A DNA stretch of 64,000 bases from Nitzschia sp. pyKryTriq1 (lineage: Eukaryota > Bacillariophyta > Bacillariophyceae > Bacillariales > Bacillariaceae): the NCBI GenBank assembly GCA_956465555.1, contig OY101115.1:186001-250000 (forward strand), in the 5' to 3' direction. Below, in pieces: positions 1-10,097 of the stretch. The notes beneath the pieces were generated by a model. That model was not told the DNA's origin. It made no database searches and worked only from the letters and a program-made list of their open reading frames with translations. Both the position numbers and the translations under genes were made by a program. The first letter of the stretch is position 1. Each line of letters starts with the position of its first letter.

Positions 1-1459
1 TTGGACGGATAGCAGTAGTAATAGTAGTAATAACAAACGGACCGAGCGAGCCACCACGGCTCTGACCGAAGACGAAATTTTGGCAGCGCTCGAGGAACAA
101 AATACGGCCAGGCTTCGAGAGATGGTCCAACAAACCTTGGGAGATTCGTACTGTCAGGTCGCCGACGAGCAACGAGGCCAAATGAGATTGCATATTTGGG
201 TCCGACGAAGCATCATGAAAGGCATTAGAGATATTCGAATCTCTGGGGCTAACACTGGTGTCGGAAACATGCTTGCCAACAAGGGTGGTATTGTGGCTAC
301 TCTTTACTACAGAAACACGAGAATCTCGTTCTTGACAGCTCACTTGGCCGCTCATGAAGGCCGGTCGTATTACAAGGCGCGGTGTGACAACATGAAGGCT
401 ATTTTACGGGAATCCAGGACGTTTGGACTCAGCAAAAAGTTTGATGACACCTTGACCGCTCACCACATGTTTGTCTTTGGAGACTTGAACTTCCGAACGG
501 CCTTTGGTTCGGAAAGCAGCAAACATGACGACAATGTCCATCGGGCTAGTGAACTGATCGTTGCCAAGGATTTTGAGAGCTTGTACGTATTCGACGAGCT
601 ACAAGAAGGTTTAGCCTCTGGCCACTTGTTGATGGGTTTTGAAACGCTGCCATGCACGTTTCCGCCGACTTTCAAGGTGGAACGCCGTCCGGGATTTGTC
701 TACAAGGAGCAACGCACGCCAAGCTACACGGATCGTATTCTGTTCAAGTCCGCTCACGGCCTCTCAAAGAATCTAATGCCGCTGGCGTATGAACCCTGTG
801 TGGATTTCATCACCTCTGACCATAAACCCATTCGGGGCGCGTATTCTATCAGACCCAATGACGCCATGGGATTTTTTGATCTGCATGGCGATTTGCACAT
901 TGAATTCCGAAGAATGAGATGCTCGAATCTTCCTTCGGCAGACTCGAACGGGAAATCCGATCCGTATCTCATGTTCATTTGGGACTCGATCGAGCTCCAA
1001 ACGGACAAACGCTCCGTGATGGACAAACTCCGAGAATTTTGGATGGGAAAAAGCTGGCCAAGAACAAGCTTCATTCCCAAAACATTGAACCCGTACTGGA
1101 AAGGGGAGAAGATGCGGTTGTATGCATCCGATACAATCATTGGACACGATGCCATGCTTTTCATCGCGGCTATCGATTATGACGCGGTCGGAAAAGATGA
1201 TTATCTTGGAGGTCTCGCCTTGAACATCCGAGAACTTATCCAAATGAGACGTGGAGAAGCTTTCAAAACTGTCGATATTGATCAGAACTTGACGAGAAAT
1301 GGGAAATCTGCGGGACGAATCAAATGCAAAATCGACATTTCACTCATGCAAAGGACGACGGAAGCGTCTCGCCTCATGGCCCTTGGAAACGCGTTTCGTT
1401 CCTCCAAGAGATTGAATAATTTGCAACCCACCAAATCGAGCAATAATAATTTTGAATAG
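1..1459 (+). CDS. Inositol polyphosphate 5-phosphatase plus C2 domain, 5' part outside window
   Basis: The frame is open from base 2 to the TAG at 1457-1459, so the gene enters from the left edge; the TTG at 80 is not a real start. The visible 485 or so codons hold the C-terminal part of an inositol polyphosphate 5-phosphatase (removes the 5-phosphate from phosphoinositides or inositol phosphates). Seen are TAHLAAHEG, the signature VFGDLNFR, PPTFKVE and RTPSYTDRIL, then SDHKP. A C2 domain follows (SNGKSDPYLM, NPYWKGE), likely for Ca2+ or lipid binding. It aligns without large gaps with the C-terminal third of the receptor-phosphatase at 41419-46014, roughly two-thirds identical by eye, so the missing N-terminus may also be a receptor; that is inference. 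No intron is visible. Confidence 0.9.
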   Translation, partial: WTDSSSNSSNNKRTERATTALTEDEILAALEEQNTARLREMVQQTLGDSYCQVADEQRGQMRLHIWVRRSIMKGIRDIRISGANTGVGNMLANKGGIVATLYYRNTRISFLTAHLAAHEGRSYYKARCDNMKAILRESRTFGLSKKFDDTLTAHHMFVFGDLNFRTAFGSESSKHDDNVHRASELIVAKDFESLYVFDELQEGLASGHLLMGFETLPCTFPPTFKVERRPGFVYKEQRTPSYTDRILFKSAHGLSKNLMPLAYEPCVDFITSDHKPIRGAYSIRPNDAMGFFDLHGDLHIEFRRMRCSNLPSADSNGKSDPYLMFIWDSIELQTDKRSVMDKLREFWMGKSWPRTSFIPKTLNPYWKGEKMRLYASDTIIGHDAMLFIAAIDYDAVGKDDYLGGLALNIRELIQMRRGEAFKTVDIDQNLTRNGKSAGRIKCKIDISLMQRTTEASRLMALGNAFRSSKRLNNLQPTKSSNNNFE

Positions 1460-1970
1460 ACAGGCACCAGTTGGTCACACAAGAATACGTAGCTATATGC
1501 ATACGCGTATCGAGAAGAAGCACTCAAATAATAGTAGGGCAGCCACATGAGCAGGAGACCAAAAGGTAGTTGAACTCGTGACTCGCAAGATGTATTCGTG
1601 ATCGGACACGATCTTTCTCATTCGTGCTTTTCTGGCTACAGCTTGGCTATCTACTAGCTAGTAGCTGAAAGAGGAAACTTATCGAGTTAGTCGAAACAAG
1701 GTCGAAATGAATCCTTTGACCATGAGAGCCAATCCCAACGGCTGCTTTTTTTTTCTTTTGAATTTTTCGCGACACATATGTTGTATGTGCGCAAGATCTC
1801 TATTACACAGAGTAGAGGTAGACTATACTACACCAGTACTGTACCGGTATAGACCATCATAAAGTAGACCTGGTACCACCGCTATCACCAGCGCATCCTC
1901 CTCCTCCTCATCATCATCATCATCATCATTTTCATCATCATTGCTACGAATACTATACTCTACTACTAGC
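1460..1970. other. Intergenic, 3' and 5' flanks
   Basis: No gene seen. It holds a T-rich tract near 1745-1765, one TACCGGTA palindrome (1842-1849) and a (TCA)n/(TCC)n simple repeat at about 1898-1940 just before the next start codon. Confidence 0.6.
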
Positions 1971-3782
1971 ATGACCACTATTACTACTCGAGCCGCCAAG
2001 GTGAAGAATCCCTTCAAGGAGCACAACAAGAATCTTTGGATTCACTACACGTTGTTACTCGCGACGGCGTTGGGTCTGACCGTACTAGTCATTTTTTACT
2101 CTCATCATGAGCAACCACTCCCCCTTTCATCAGTGATATCCTCTGGTCATGGTGGCGGCGACGCTCATAATAATAATAAGAATCATAAGAATCATCACGA
2201 CAACAAGAGAGAGGACGGGACCGATCCAAAAAGAAACAGTATCCAGCATCCAAAGAATAATAATAATATCAACGTGGTGGTATCCAAAGAAGAATGGAAA
2301 CAAGCCCAAAAGGATGGACCAGGAGCGAAAAAACAGAAACAGAAACAACAGCAACAAAAGAAGAACAACAACATTGCCTTTCCCCAGCACATGTCTCAAA
2401 ACGATTTTGAGCTCTGGCTTCATGACTACTATCAAGAATTAAAGTGGACTACAGATGATGTGGCGCTGATTGTTCCTCAACTCGCTGATGATGAAAAGGA
2501 CGAACAAGATGAGCAAGAAGAGAATGAAATCAAAACCTTGAGATTGATGAATCGAGATATTCTTTCCAAATCGCTACAGTTGGGTTGTCAAAATATCGTG
2601 GAAAATCAAAACGAGGCAGGAAATTTCAACTATCAGTATGATTTTGTAAAACAAGAACTGGATCGATCCGACAGTGCCGTTCGACAAGCGGGAGCTCTGT
2701 GGGGGATCGCTCTCTGTTATCAATACGATCCATCCAATGTCCAATACAAGAGCGCTGTCGAAAAGGGAATTCAATTCTTTATCAATCACTCCGTCTCGTC
2801 AGGAGGAGGAGGAGGAAGTGGTGGTGGTGGTGATGCCTTCTCCTCCGACGGTAAGGCCCTCGCCGTTCGATATCCAGACAAGGACGCTCCGGACTCTGCC
2901 ACGGGTGTCAATGCTTTGTTTGGACTAGGAATGATTGAATATCTTCGAACTATTGCCAAATCAGAGGGTGCTGCTGCTGCGGCTGCTTCTGATGGGTTTC
3001 CGAATCAAGTTCGAACGACTCTGGATGGAATTTTAAGGCATCTTCAATCGATGCAACTCCCCAACAAACACTTTGCCGATGCGTATTATTTTGGTACAGG
3101 TAAAACCTCGGAACGATCATCACCCTACTATGATGGAGAGACTATGCTTTGTTTGGTCAAGGCGGCGAAATATATTCCAGGCTATGCACCCATCACTCCT
3201 CTTTTAGAACGGACGACTCCTATCTTGGCCAAAGCCTACTCGATTGATGTCTGGGGAGCGATCACAGATGATGATGATGGTGATGATGATGCAGCTCAAC
3301 GGCAGCAGCAGCAGAAGCATTTTGACTCGGATCAAACCAAAGGATTTTATCAGTGGGGTTCCATGTTCATGACCGAATATTTTGAAGCTGGATGGAGCGA
3401 TACGGAATTGTGTGGAGATTTCGTCATGGTCTTGGGGCATTGGATTTTGTACACCCACAACGTGTTGCATCGCCAAAAGAATACAGGATATGCCTTTGAG
3501 GGAATCATTTCGGCATACGAAATTGCCAAATATCGAGATGACGAAGAGGCCATCAAGGTCTTGGAACTGGCAATCGATCAGGGACTGCACAAACTAACGA
3601 CGTGGCAAGTGGGAGGTCCGCTCTCCCAGAAAAATGAGTTTCTGGTGCAGAATCCGACTTTGGAGAAAATTGCCATAGGTGGAATCATGAATGCCAAGGA
3701 CGAAGCACCGTTACGGATCGATACGACACAACATCAGATGCATGCATTAATGATGGCACTAACAAGCGTCTATATCAAATAA
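1971..3782 (+). CDS. Type II membrane protein with alpha-helical (toroid-like) domain
   Basis: Predicted 603 residues, no intron. The open frame begins at a TTG (1941), but the first ATG is at 1971, giving MTTITTRAAKVKNPFKEHNK. One membrane helix follows (about residues 26-44, rich in L, A and T), so the bulk should lie in the lumen or outside. Residues 55-190 are low complexity (H, N, K, Q). From about residue 190 the sequence is ordered and helix-rich with regularly spaced motifs such as RQAGALWGIALCY, DSATGVNALFGLGMIEYL, SPYYDGETMLCL and TGYAFEGIISAYEIA, which looks like an alpha/alpha toroid (terpenoid-cyclase or six-hairpin type). I do not recognise catalytic residues. Small inserted G, A and D runs sit in loops. 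Coding status is clear; the function is unknown. Confidence 0.8.
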   Translation: MTTITTRAAKVKNPFKEHNKNLWIHYTLLLATALGLTVLVIFYSHHEQPLPLSSVISSGHGGGDAHNNNKNHKNHHDNKREDGTDPKRNSIQHPKNNNNINVVVSKEEWKQAQKDGPGAKKQKQKQQQQKKNNNIAFPQHMSQNDFELWLHDYYQELKWTTDDVALIVPQLADDEKDEQDEQEENEIKTLRLMNRDILSKSLQLGCQNIVENQNEAGNFNYQYDFVKQELDRSDSAVRQAGALWGIALCYQYDPSNVQYKSAVEKGIQFFINHSVSSGGGGGSGGGGDAFSSDGKALAVRYPDKDAPDSATGVNALFGLGMIEYLRTIAKSEGAAAAAASDGFPNQVRTTLDGILRHLQSMQLPNKHFADAYYFGTGKTSERSSPYYDGETMLCLVKAAKYIPGYAPITPLLERTTPILAKAYSIDVWGAITDDDDGDDDAAQRQQQQKHFDSDQTKGFYQWGSMFMTEYFEAGWSDTELCGDFVMVLGHWILYTHNVLHRQKNTGYAFEGIISAYEIAKYRDDEEAIKVLELAIDQGLHKLTTWQVGGPLSQKNEFLVQNPTLEKIAIGGIMNAKDEAPLRIDTTQHQMHALMMALTSVYIK

Positions 3783-4045
3783 TAACACCTACCTTCTAAT
3801 AATAATCTATTGTAATAGTAATATATAGTGGGTTAGTGTGGCGGTTGGCGGTACACCACTATTTTCACAGATTAGTTGTTGTCGAATAGTACAGACTGCA
3901 TAATATGTACTCCTGACTGTCTGTACCGGTACATCTTCAGTACTAAAATAAATAAATAAATAAATGGAACAAGAAAGCCATTGCATGCTGCCCTCTTTTT
4001 CTGGCTTTCAAAGTGGAACAATACCACCTACCATACGGGTATGGA

Positions 4046-4664
4046 TCAGTCGTCACTTCTTTCGTATTCCAGGGTTTGCAGTAGCTCTTTGAGAGCCTCC
4101 ACTTTCAATCGTTTCGCCATCTTCTCAATATTGATCATGCCGATGGTGCTGGTGCTGGGCGAGCCCCTGGTGCTGGATGATCATGATGATGATGGCGACA
4201 TTATTTCTAACAAAGAATACTCTACCCAATCATCCAAATATTTGTTCATCGTACTTTCTATCTCCCATTTGAGCTTATTTCGCATCCGTCCATGCATGGG
4301 CAGAAACCTTGAATTTAGGATCTCCTAATGCTGCTGGTGGTTTGGCTGTTTATGATCCTGCTGCTGCTGCTGGCTTTAATTTTTGCATTCTTGTTGCAGC
4401 AGCCTCAAATTGATCTCGCGACCGTTTCTTATTGTCGGAACAAACCAATGGTGAGGGAGTAATATTACTGTTAGAGCCAGTGATAATGGTGGTGCCACAT
4501 TGTTGTTGTTGTTCGTCGTCGTCGTCGTCGTTCGGAAGGGCGGCTACTGCTGATGCATTATTCGTGCTGACAATCGAAGAATAATAATGATCATAATGCT
4601 GCTGCTGCCACTGCTGCTGCTCGTCACGTCGCAACGAGGATGGATGTATCATAATCATCATCAT
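4046..4664 (-). pseudogene. Possible small degenerate or multi-exon gene
   Basis: A 104-codon frame (4664-4350) starts with ATG and encodes an H, Q, D and N-rich peptide ending in a basic stretch (KKRSRDQFEAAATRMQKLKP). Downstream, a second frame (ATG at 4297 to TGA at 4046-4048) gives helical, charged peptide such as NKYLDDWVEYSLLEIMS and KRLKVEALKELLQTLE, with one in-frame TGA between the two halves. The composition resembles host coding sequence, but I cannot find a convincing splice pattern. It could be a decayed gene, a gene with unseen introns, or chance. Confidence 0.25.
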
Positions 4665-5147
4665 CTTCTCATCTCGTCCTGTATAATGTTTGTGGAGTAG
4701 TCCACGAAAGAAAGTGGCTGAGGAAACGCATCATCATATATTATCCGGCATTGGAATAAAATAATAAGTGCGTATATAATATTATGAGATGAGATACATA
4801 GTTCCCAAAAAATCCGAAAGCGTGTGGCAGCAAATTCTGTCACGCCAGTGGCTCGCCGCGCGCGCTTATACAATACTCAGTACTGTAGCTTTGTTATGAA
4901 GATGATCGCCGATGATGTGCGCGCTAGAATGAATCGCGCGCGTGTCGACCCGCCCCCCGGAATTATTCTGATCGCCAACACAAAAGCGAAGAGAAACAAA
5001 AGAAGAACGAAACATCATCACGCATGATGGAAATCACGATGCCACCGCCATGTTCAATCACCCAAAGCTGCAAAGACGCAAGCAGCCACATCATTCCATC
5101 ACCTTAAATTCATCGATCGTCCAGCAATACTTCTTCCTTCTCTCAAG
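4665..5147. other. Intergenic
   Basis: Promoter-side flank of the next gene. A GC-rich patch (4855-4960, CGCG-rich) is the only notable feature. Confidence 0.5.
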
Positions 5148-6122
5148 ATGAAAGATTCCGATGAAGCGGCGAACAATAGCTGCACCGAGGACGATAATAC
5201 AGATACCGATACGCTGTTGACTCATCCCCCGTCTAAAACCGCCTTTCTACTCGAAACCCCACCACTGACCTATGACGATTTCGATCCCAAGGACATCAAG
5301 CTGAATAGGGATCAAGTGGAAACGATCGAGGAGTTTGAAGTGTTATGGACAGAGTTCTTGGAAGACCACCCGAACATTCTACCGGCTGGAAAGAAGGGAG
5401 ATCGAATTGAATCGCTGGAAAGGAAGATACTTGCCTTGCAGACCTCCAAACAAAATGTGGCTGCGGAGCTGCAACGACAACTGGATTTCTTTGAGAATTC
5501 AAAGGAGCAACTAGAGCTCAATTTTGAACGACTCAAAGCCCAAGCACAGAAAGAACAAGAACAAGTGCTCGAGGAAATGGCGAGCCGGTTGGACGCTGTC
5601 GGTACTGCGGCACGCAATTTGCAGGCCAACGGAGACTGGGAACTATTTTTTGAAGCGTTGGATGATGCGGTTGAGCAATCCGATGTCAAGACTTTGCCTG
5701 GCGATGGATTGGCTACTCTCTTGGGAATATCCGCACCGTCGTCCCCTCGCTCCAAGGCGAGCAGCAGTGCGATCAAGCCCAGTGCTAGGGCCATGTTTTT
5801 GAACAACTCCAATGCCGAAAGTGATATCCATTTGAGATCCCGCGACTTTTTGTTGCGGGCGTTTCGTATTGATAATGGCTTGCTGCATGCTCAGGTTAAA
5901 ATGTTGCAACGGGATGTCGAACGAGTACAGCAAGGGACGAAAACTGTGGATATGGTCGGAAAATTCTTGACGGAACATAACATTTGGGGCTTGCTATCTT
6001 CTTCTACTTCGTCGTCGTCGTCTCAAAGCGGCGGCGGAGGAGGCCAGCATTCGTCAGTGTACGGATCCATGGTTTCTCGACCAACCATGTCGGCAAAGTC
6101 TCCGCGAGCCGCTGCCTATTAG
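5148..6122 (+). CDS. Coiled-coil protein of unknown function
   Basis: Single exon, ATG at 5148, 324 residues. The N-terminus is acidic (D, E, T-rich). Residues about 80-150 form a strong heptad-like coiled coil (KGDRIESLERKILALQ through EQEQVLEEMASRLDAV). A second helical block (about 225-280) contains DFLLRAFRIDNGLLHAQVKML. The tail is S and G-rich and basic. I recognise no catalytic motif and no named family. It is convergent with the potassium-channel gene on the minus strand, only 224 bp apart, so the two 3' UTRs probably overlap or abut. Confidence 0.8.
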   Translation: MKDSDEAANNSCTEDDNTDTDTLLTHPPSKTAFLLETPPLTYDDFDPKDIKLNRDQVETIEEFEVLWTEFLEDHPNILPAGKKGDRIESLERKILALQTSKQNVAAELQRQLDFFENSKEQLELNFERLKAQAQKEQEQVLEEMASRLDAVGTAARNLQANGDWELFFEALDDAVEQSDVKTLPGDGLATLLGISAPSSPRSKASSSAIKPSARAMFLNNSNAESDIHLRSRDFLLRAFRIDNGLLHAQVKMLQRDVERVQQGTKTVDMVGKFLTEHNIWGLLSSSTSSSSSQSGGGGGQHSSVYGSMVSRPTMSAKSPRAAAY

Positions 6123-6346
6123 GCAATGTAAAGAAGGAATAAGTGACAACAGGAGGAGCATACCATATTTTCTCTACTTTATAACAACAAAGACCATTAC
6201 AGCAGTAGCTACTAGTAGTAGTGATAGGGCACCACTCCTGTTCTTTCAAAATACTTGAATAAATGCGCCAGCGATGGGCAGTAATAATGGACGCCTTTTG
6301 GGTGAAGGAGAAACATATTGGCATGCGTGAATGGAGGCAAAGCCTA

Positions 6347-8572
6347 CTAAAACTTGTTAAAGGCAGTTCCTTGTGACTTGGGCATCTGGAGTGTATCGTC
6401 CTCAACGTGTAATTTGCGATCCTTCCTCGCCAACCGCTCAACCGTCAAGTGGTTAGTATCCACAAGATATTGGAGTGCCAAGTCATCGGTACTGTTCAAC
6501 CAGCCCTGTAGTGTCTCGGCATCGCCCATGGCGGCCAATAAAGGACTGAACATGGAATAAAACTCGTCCGGAGAAAGTCTGAAGAGCGCCTGTGAACCCT
6601 GCTGGATCAAGGGACGTTCGCCAACCAGCATCATAGCATTGAGTGCCGCGGCACGAAATAACTTCCATGCTCCCGAAGGAATGAGCCATTTGGTCGCAAT
6701 TTCTTTCCAGCTTCCAATGCGAATCACGATATAGGATTCTTGGACGTCGACATTGTGATTGCCACCCGCCACTTCGCGAGCAATGATGGCCGCGAGGCGT
6801 TGTGCGACAAGAACACGCAAGGTGAAGCACGGCTTGTCTTCGTTCGCCGGTTGTAATGACATGAATCGAAGCGACTCTGTTGCTGTTGCGTTCTCTATCA
6901 AGTCATCGCCCTCCCCGCCAAGAAGGCTTGTGTCCGTCTGTCCCACCATCATATCCGCCGCTTCCTCCGTGTGTTTCTGGACGGCTTGGATGACATCTGC
7001 CATCGTCGTCAAAGTGGACGTCATATTCTCGACAATGACCGTGGTGGTTGGGGCATGGACATCCTCGTCGGTCAAATCCTCGTGGTCTTCTTCCAGCTGG
7101 TTTCCATTCTCACTGGATTTCGTTGATTTTGTAGCAGTGGGCTCGTCGTCGTCGTCGTCTGAGCCGATGCTGCTACTTTCATCGGAGAGTCCGTTTTCAA
7201 TATCCACCTTGTTGATGCTATTGGTACTGATATCCTTCATGTTACCGGGAGTGGAAATGGAACGATCAAACACCAATTCCTCGGCCTTTTTGGCCCGAAG
7301 ACTCTTGCGAATGCGTTGAATGCCGTTGGTAGAAAGATTCAAGTACCACTTGGCAACGGATCCCATGTAAATTCTGCAGCAGCAGCAAACAAGAAGAAGG
7401 AAAGAGAAAATGAGAAAAGACAAGCGAAAAGAGTTCTTGTTCAATGGGACAAGCAGTATTGCATTTGCCACTTCGAAAAAGAGGCGCGCGATGCTATTGT
7501 TGATGATCCCAAGAAGAAGGAAAACTTACGAAGTGAAAATGATGTTGCACGGAAGCCAAAAACAACAAATGATAATGGAGGAGGTCTTCGTAGGGTAGTA
7601 GTCTCCATATCCCGTCGTTGTGAGACTAATGACACCGAAATAAACACACTCTACAAAGGTCCACCCTTCAATAGCACCAATGGTGCAGGCTCCAATCAAG
7701 ACCAAAGCTGCCAGAGGCAAAAACACGGCCAAGAACTGACCAAGGCGGGTCTCTTTGAAAAAGGGACGTGTACGGTCGAGCCATGACCAAAACATGTCCC
7801 CGAGACAGGAAGAACGACGACGATTCTGGTGCTTCTTGCCCGAGGAGTGACGACCGCCTCCCGCCACGACACTGGCCAACTCGAGGGCCCGACGTCGGTC
7901 TTCGGCTCGTGAAGCTTCCAGCTGCAAGTACTGGTACACTTGAGCGACCATAATGGCCAACGCCGCAATTCCGATCAAGACGTAGACTATGTCCACCATT
8001 TGAAAGAGGACGGTATTCGGAATGTCCACGTGCCCATATCCGGCCGACGTAGCACTGTAAACGGCAAACAAAATCGTATCGGGCAAGCTCCAGTCGGTTT
8101 GCGATCGGAAAAAGACAATTCCAGCGGTCAAGTAAACGATGATGAACAAAATAGAAATCACGGCCGATCGAAAGGCCCAAGCACGCCTGGCCTGCTCCCC
8201 GATCGTTGTTTCCTGCTTGGCTGCCACATAGTCCGAGTCAAGTCCTCGCAGAACATCCATGTCGACGGGGGTGAACGAGGTCTTTTTGATGTAGGTCGTC
8301 GTCGTGCTGCCGATCAATACGCCGTGTTGCTGGTGGTGGTAGTTATTGTTCTTGTTGGTGCTGGGGGGAGAGTGTGATTCATCATCATCTCCCCCCCACG
8401 CCGAGGAGAGGTGTTGCTGTTGCTGTTGCCGCTGCTGCTGAATAGTAGCAGCACGAGTCGTCCTTTGGGCAGTAGTAGGAGTACTGTTCTTGGCCACAAC
8501 CGTCGAGGAATTCGAAGAAGAATTCTTGCTTTCCTCGGAAAGAGGGAGAGACAAACCAATAATTTCCACCAT
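6347..8572 (-). CDS. Two-pore-domain potassium channel with long C-terminal tail
   Basis: Two exons: 8572-7530 and 7373-6347, intron 7529-7374 (156 bp, donor GTAAGT, acceptor CAG), together 689 residues. The open frame starts upstream at a TTG; the first ATG is at 8572 (MVEIIGLSLPLSEE). An S/Q/N/H-rich cytosolic head (1-130) precedes TM1 (137-156), pore 1 with filter SAGYG (about 175-180), TM2 (189-213), a basic loop (240-275), TM3 (280-300), pore 2 with TTTGYGD (318-324) and TM4 (331-354), which is completed across the splice. This is the K2P/TPK layout for K+ leak or vacuolar K+ release. The remaining 330 residues are an acidic linker followed by a folded-looking region (FTLRVLVAQRLAAIIA, SGAWKLFRAAALNAMML) with no EF-hand that I can see. 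Confidence 0.9.
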
Positions 8573-10097
8573 GCTTTTGTTGAGGAGGTCGTTCTGCTGC
8601 TGAGACAACAACAACAACAACAAGGAGCGGAGGAAGAGACTAGTACTAGTAGTAGTACCAGCAGCAGTCCTCGTCGCGAGATGGTCGAGGAGCCAGGGAA
8701 AGCAGAAACACTATACCACCAGAAAGAGAAATTATGCCGTTGCCTTTTTTTCTTTTTTCTTCGTTGATGTATGTTGGCGACGAGAGATGAGACCGATCGA
8801 GACGAGAAGACGGTTTCTGATTTCGTCTACCGTACGTGTACCGGTACATACGACGCATCTGCCAAAAAAATATTCGCGATTTTCCAGCCGAGAAGGAAGC
8901 GAAAAAATGAGGCATATGATTTCGTTTAAACCTCAGTCTTGCAGCGCTTGGGAACACCTCGGAACACGCACTCGTCGTACGGTACAGTTTTGTGGACCGA
9001 CCGCTGTACGATGGCTAGATAACATTCCGGAGAAGATGAGGAGTTCTAGTCGTCCATCCGCTGAAGAATCATCAATCTCATCAGCCGCCAAGCCGCCTTT
9101 TGTTGGCAGCCTACCCCACCGAGACAGCTTGCCAAGGACATGGTCGTACTAATACTGGACCCGTCGATCTACTATGCTGTGGTGGTCGTGGTGGCATGCC
9201 ACCGCGCGGCTCTTGGGCAAAGAGCTACATACCGGTCGGTAGAGCTGCGAGGAAGATTCGCGTAGAAGAGTCGATCTGTACCAGTACCGGTATGTAGCTG
9301 CGTTTCCTTGGAGGACATGACGACAACAAATTCGAGGGCGGCGGACAGTTGTTGTTATTGAACGACACGCACGGGTGAAAGACATACAGTACGGTACACG
9401 ACGTCATTTCCATTCCACGCTCACTGGTACGTACCGGTACGTACTCTACCGGTAGGTACTCGTACTGTACGCATACTGTCTTCTGTGCTGTATGCAAACT
9501 GCTTTCTTGACGGGCGGGCGGGCGGGACCTTCGCATTTCTACCTTGGGGAATAATGACGTCAGACCAGTATTATGCAATTGCACTGAACATCAATTAGAT
9601 GTCAGGGCTTATATTATAGAATGTCAGTCGATGACTTTTGACGATTAGAATTGACGATTAGAAGATAATGGATAATGGATAATAGATAATGTGCCCACTC
9701 TAGAGCGATGATTGTTGACTCCCTACTGGTATTGGTACTACTGGTACCGGTACACAGTAATACTGTACCGGTACGACATGCAATCCATGCACGACCTAAA
9801 GCTGGCGGTACTGCCTACTACCAGTAGTAGTACTAACGTACGTACCGTAGAAGTCCCACCTCGGACGCAACGCACCTACTACCGGTAGTACTACTACCGG
9901 TACTAGTAGTTAGCAATAGAGGAGTTTTTGGAGAGAGCAGATCAAAAACAAAAGTAGATGATGGAAGTGATAGTACTAGCATTGCACCAGTAGTAGTAGT
10001 ACTAGTAGTGGACTAGTAGTAGGAGATAGAATCTAATCAAGTTTGTTAGAAGAAGCAGGCCATGGTGCTAGAGTAGTAGTGCCTACTACTAGAAAGC
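8573..10097. other. Intergenic, palindrome-rich
   Basis: No convincing gene. TACCGGTA occurs at 8839, 9285, 9432, 9447, 9745, 9766, 9880 and 9895, together with many CTACTAGTAG-type words and a CGGG-repeat near 9510. Short open frames on either strand lack coding character. Confidence 0.6.

Noticed and set aside
773-1243. Antisense ORFs over the 5-phosphatase
   Set aside because: Overlap a strongly conserved coding frame; codon-mirror artefacts.
4046-4297. Selenocysteine reading of the in-frame TGA
   Set aside because: No SECIS-like stem was recognised and the surrounding peptide resembles no selenoprotein.
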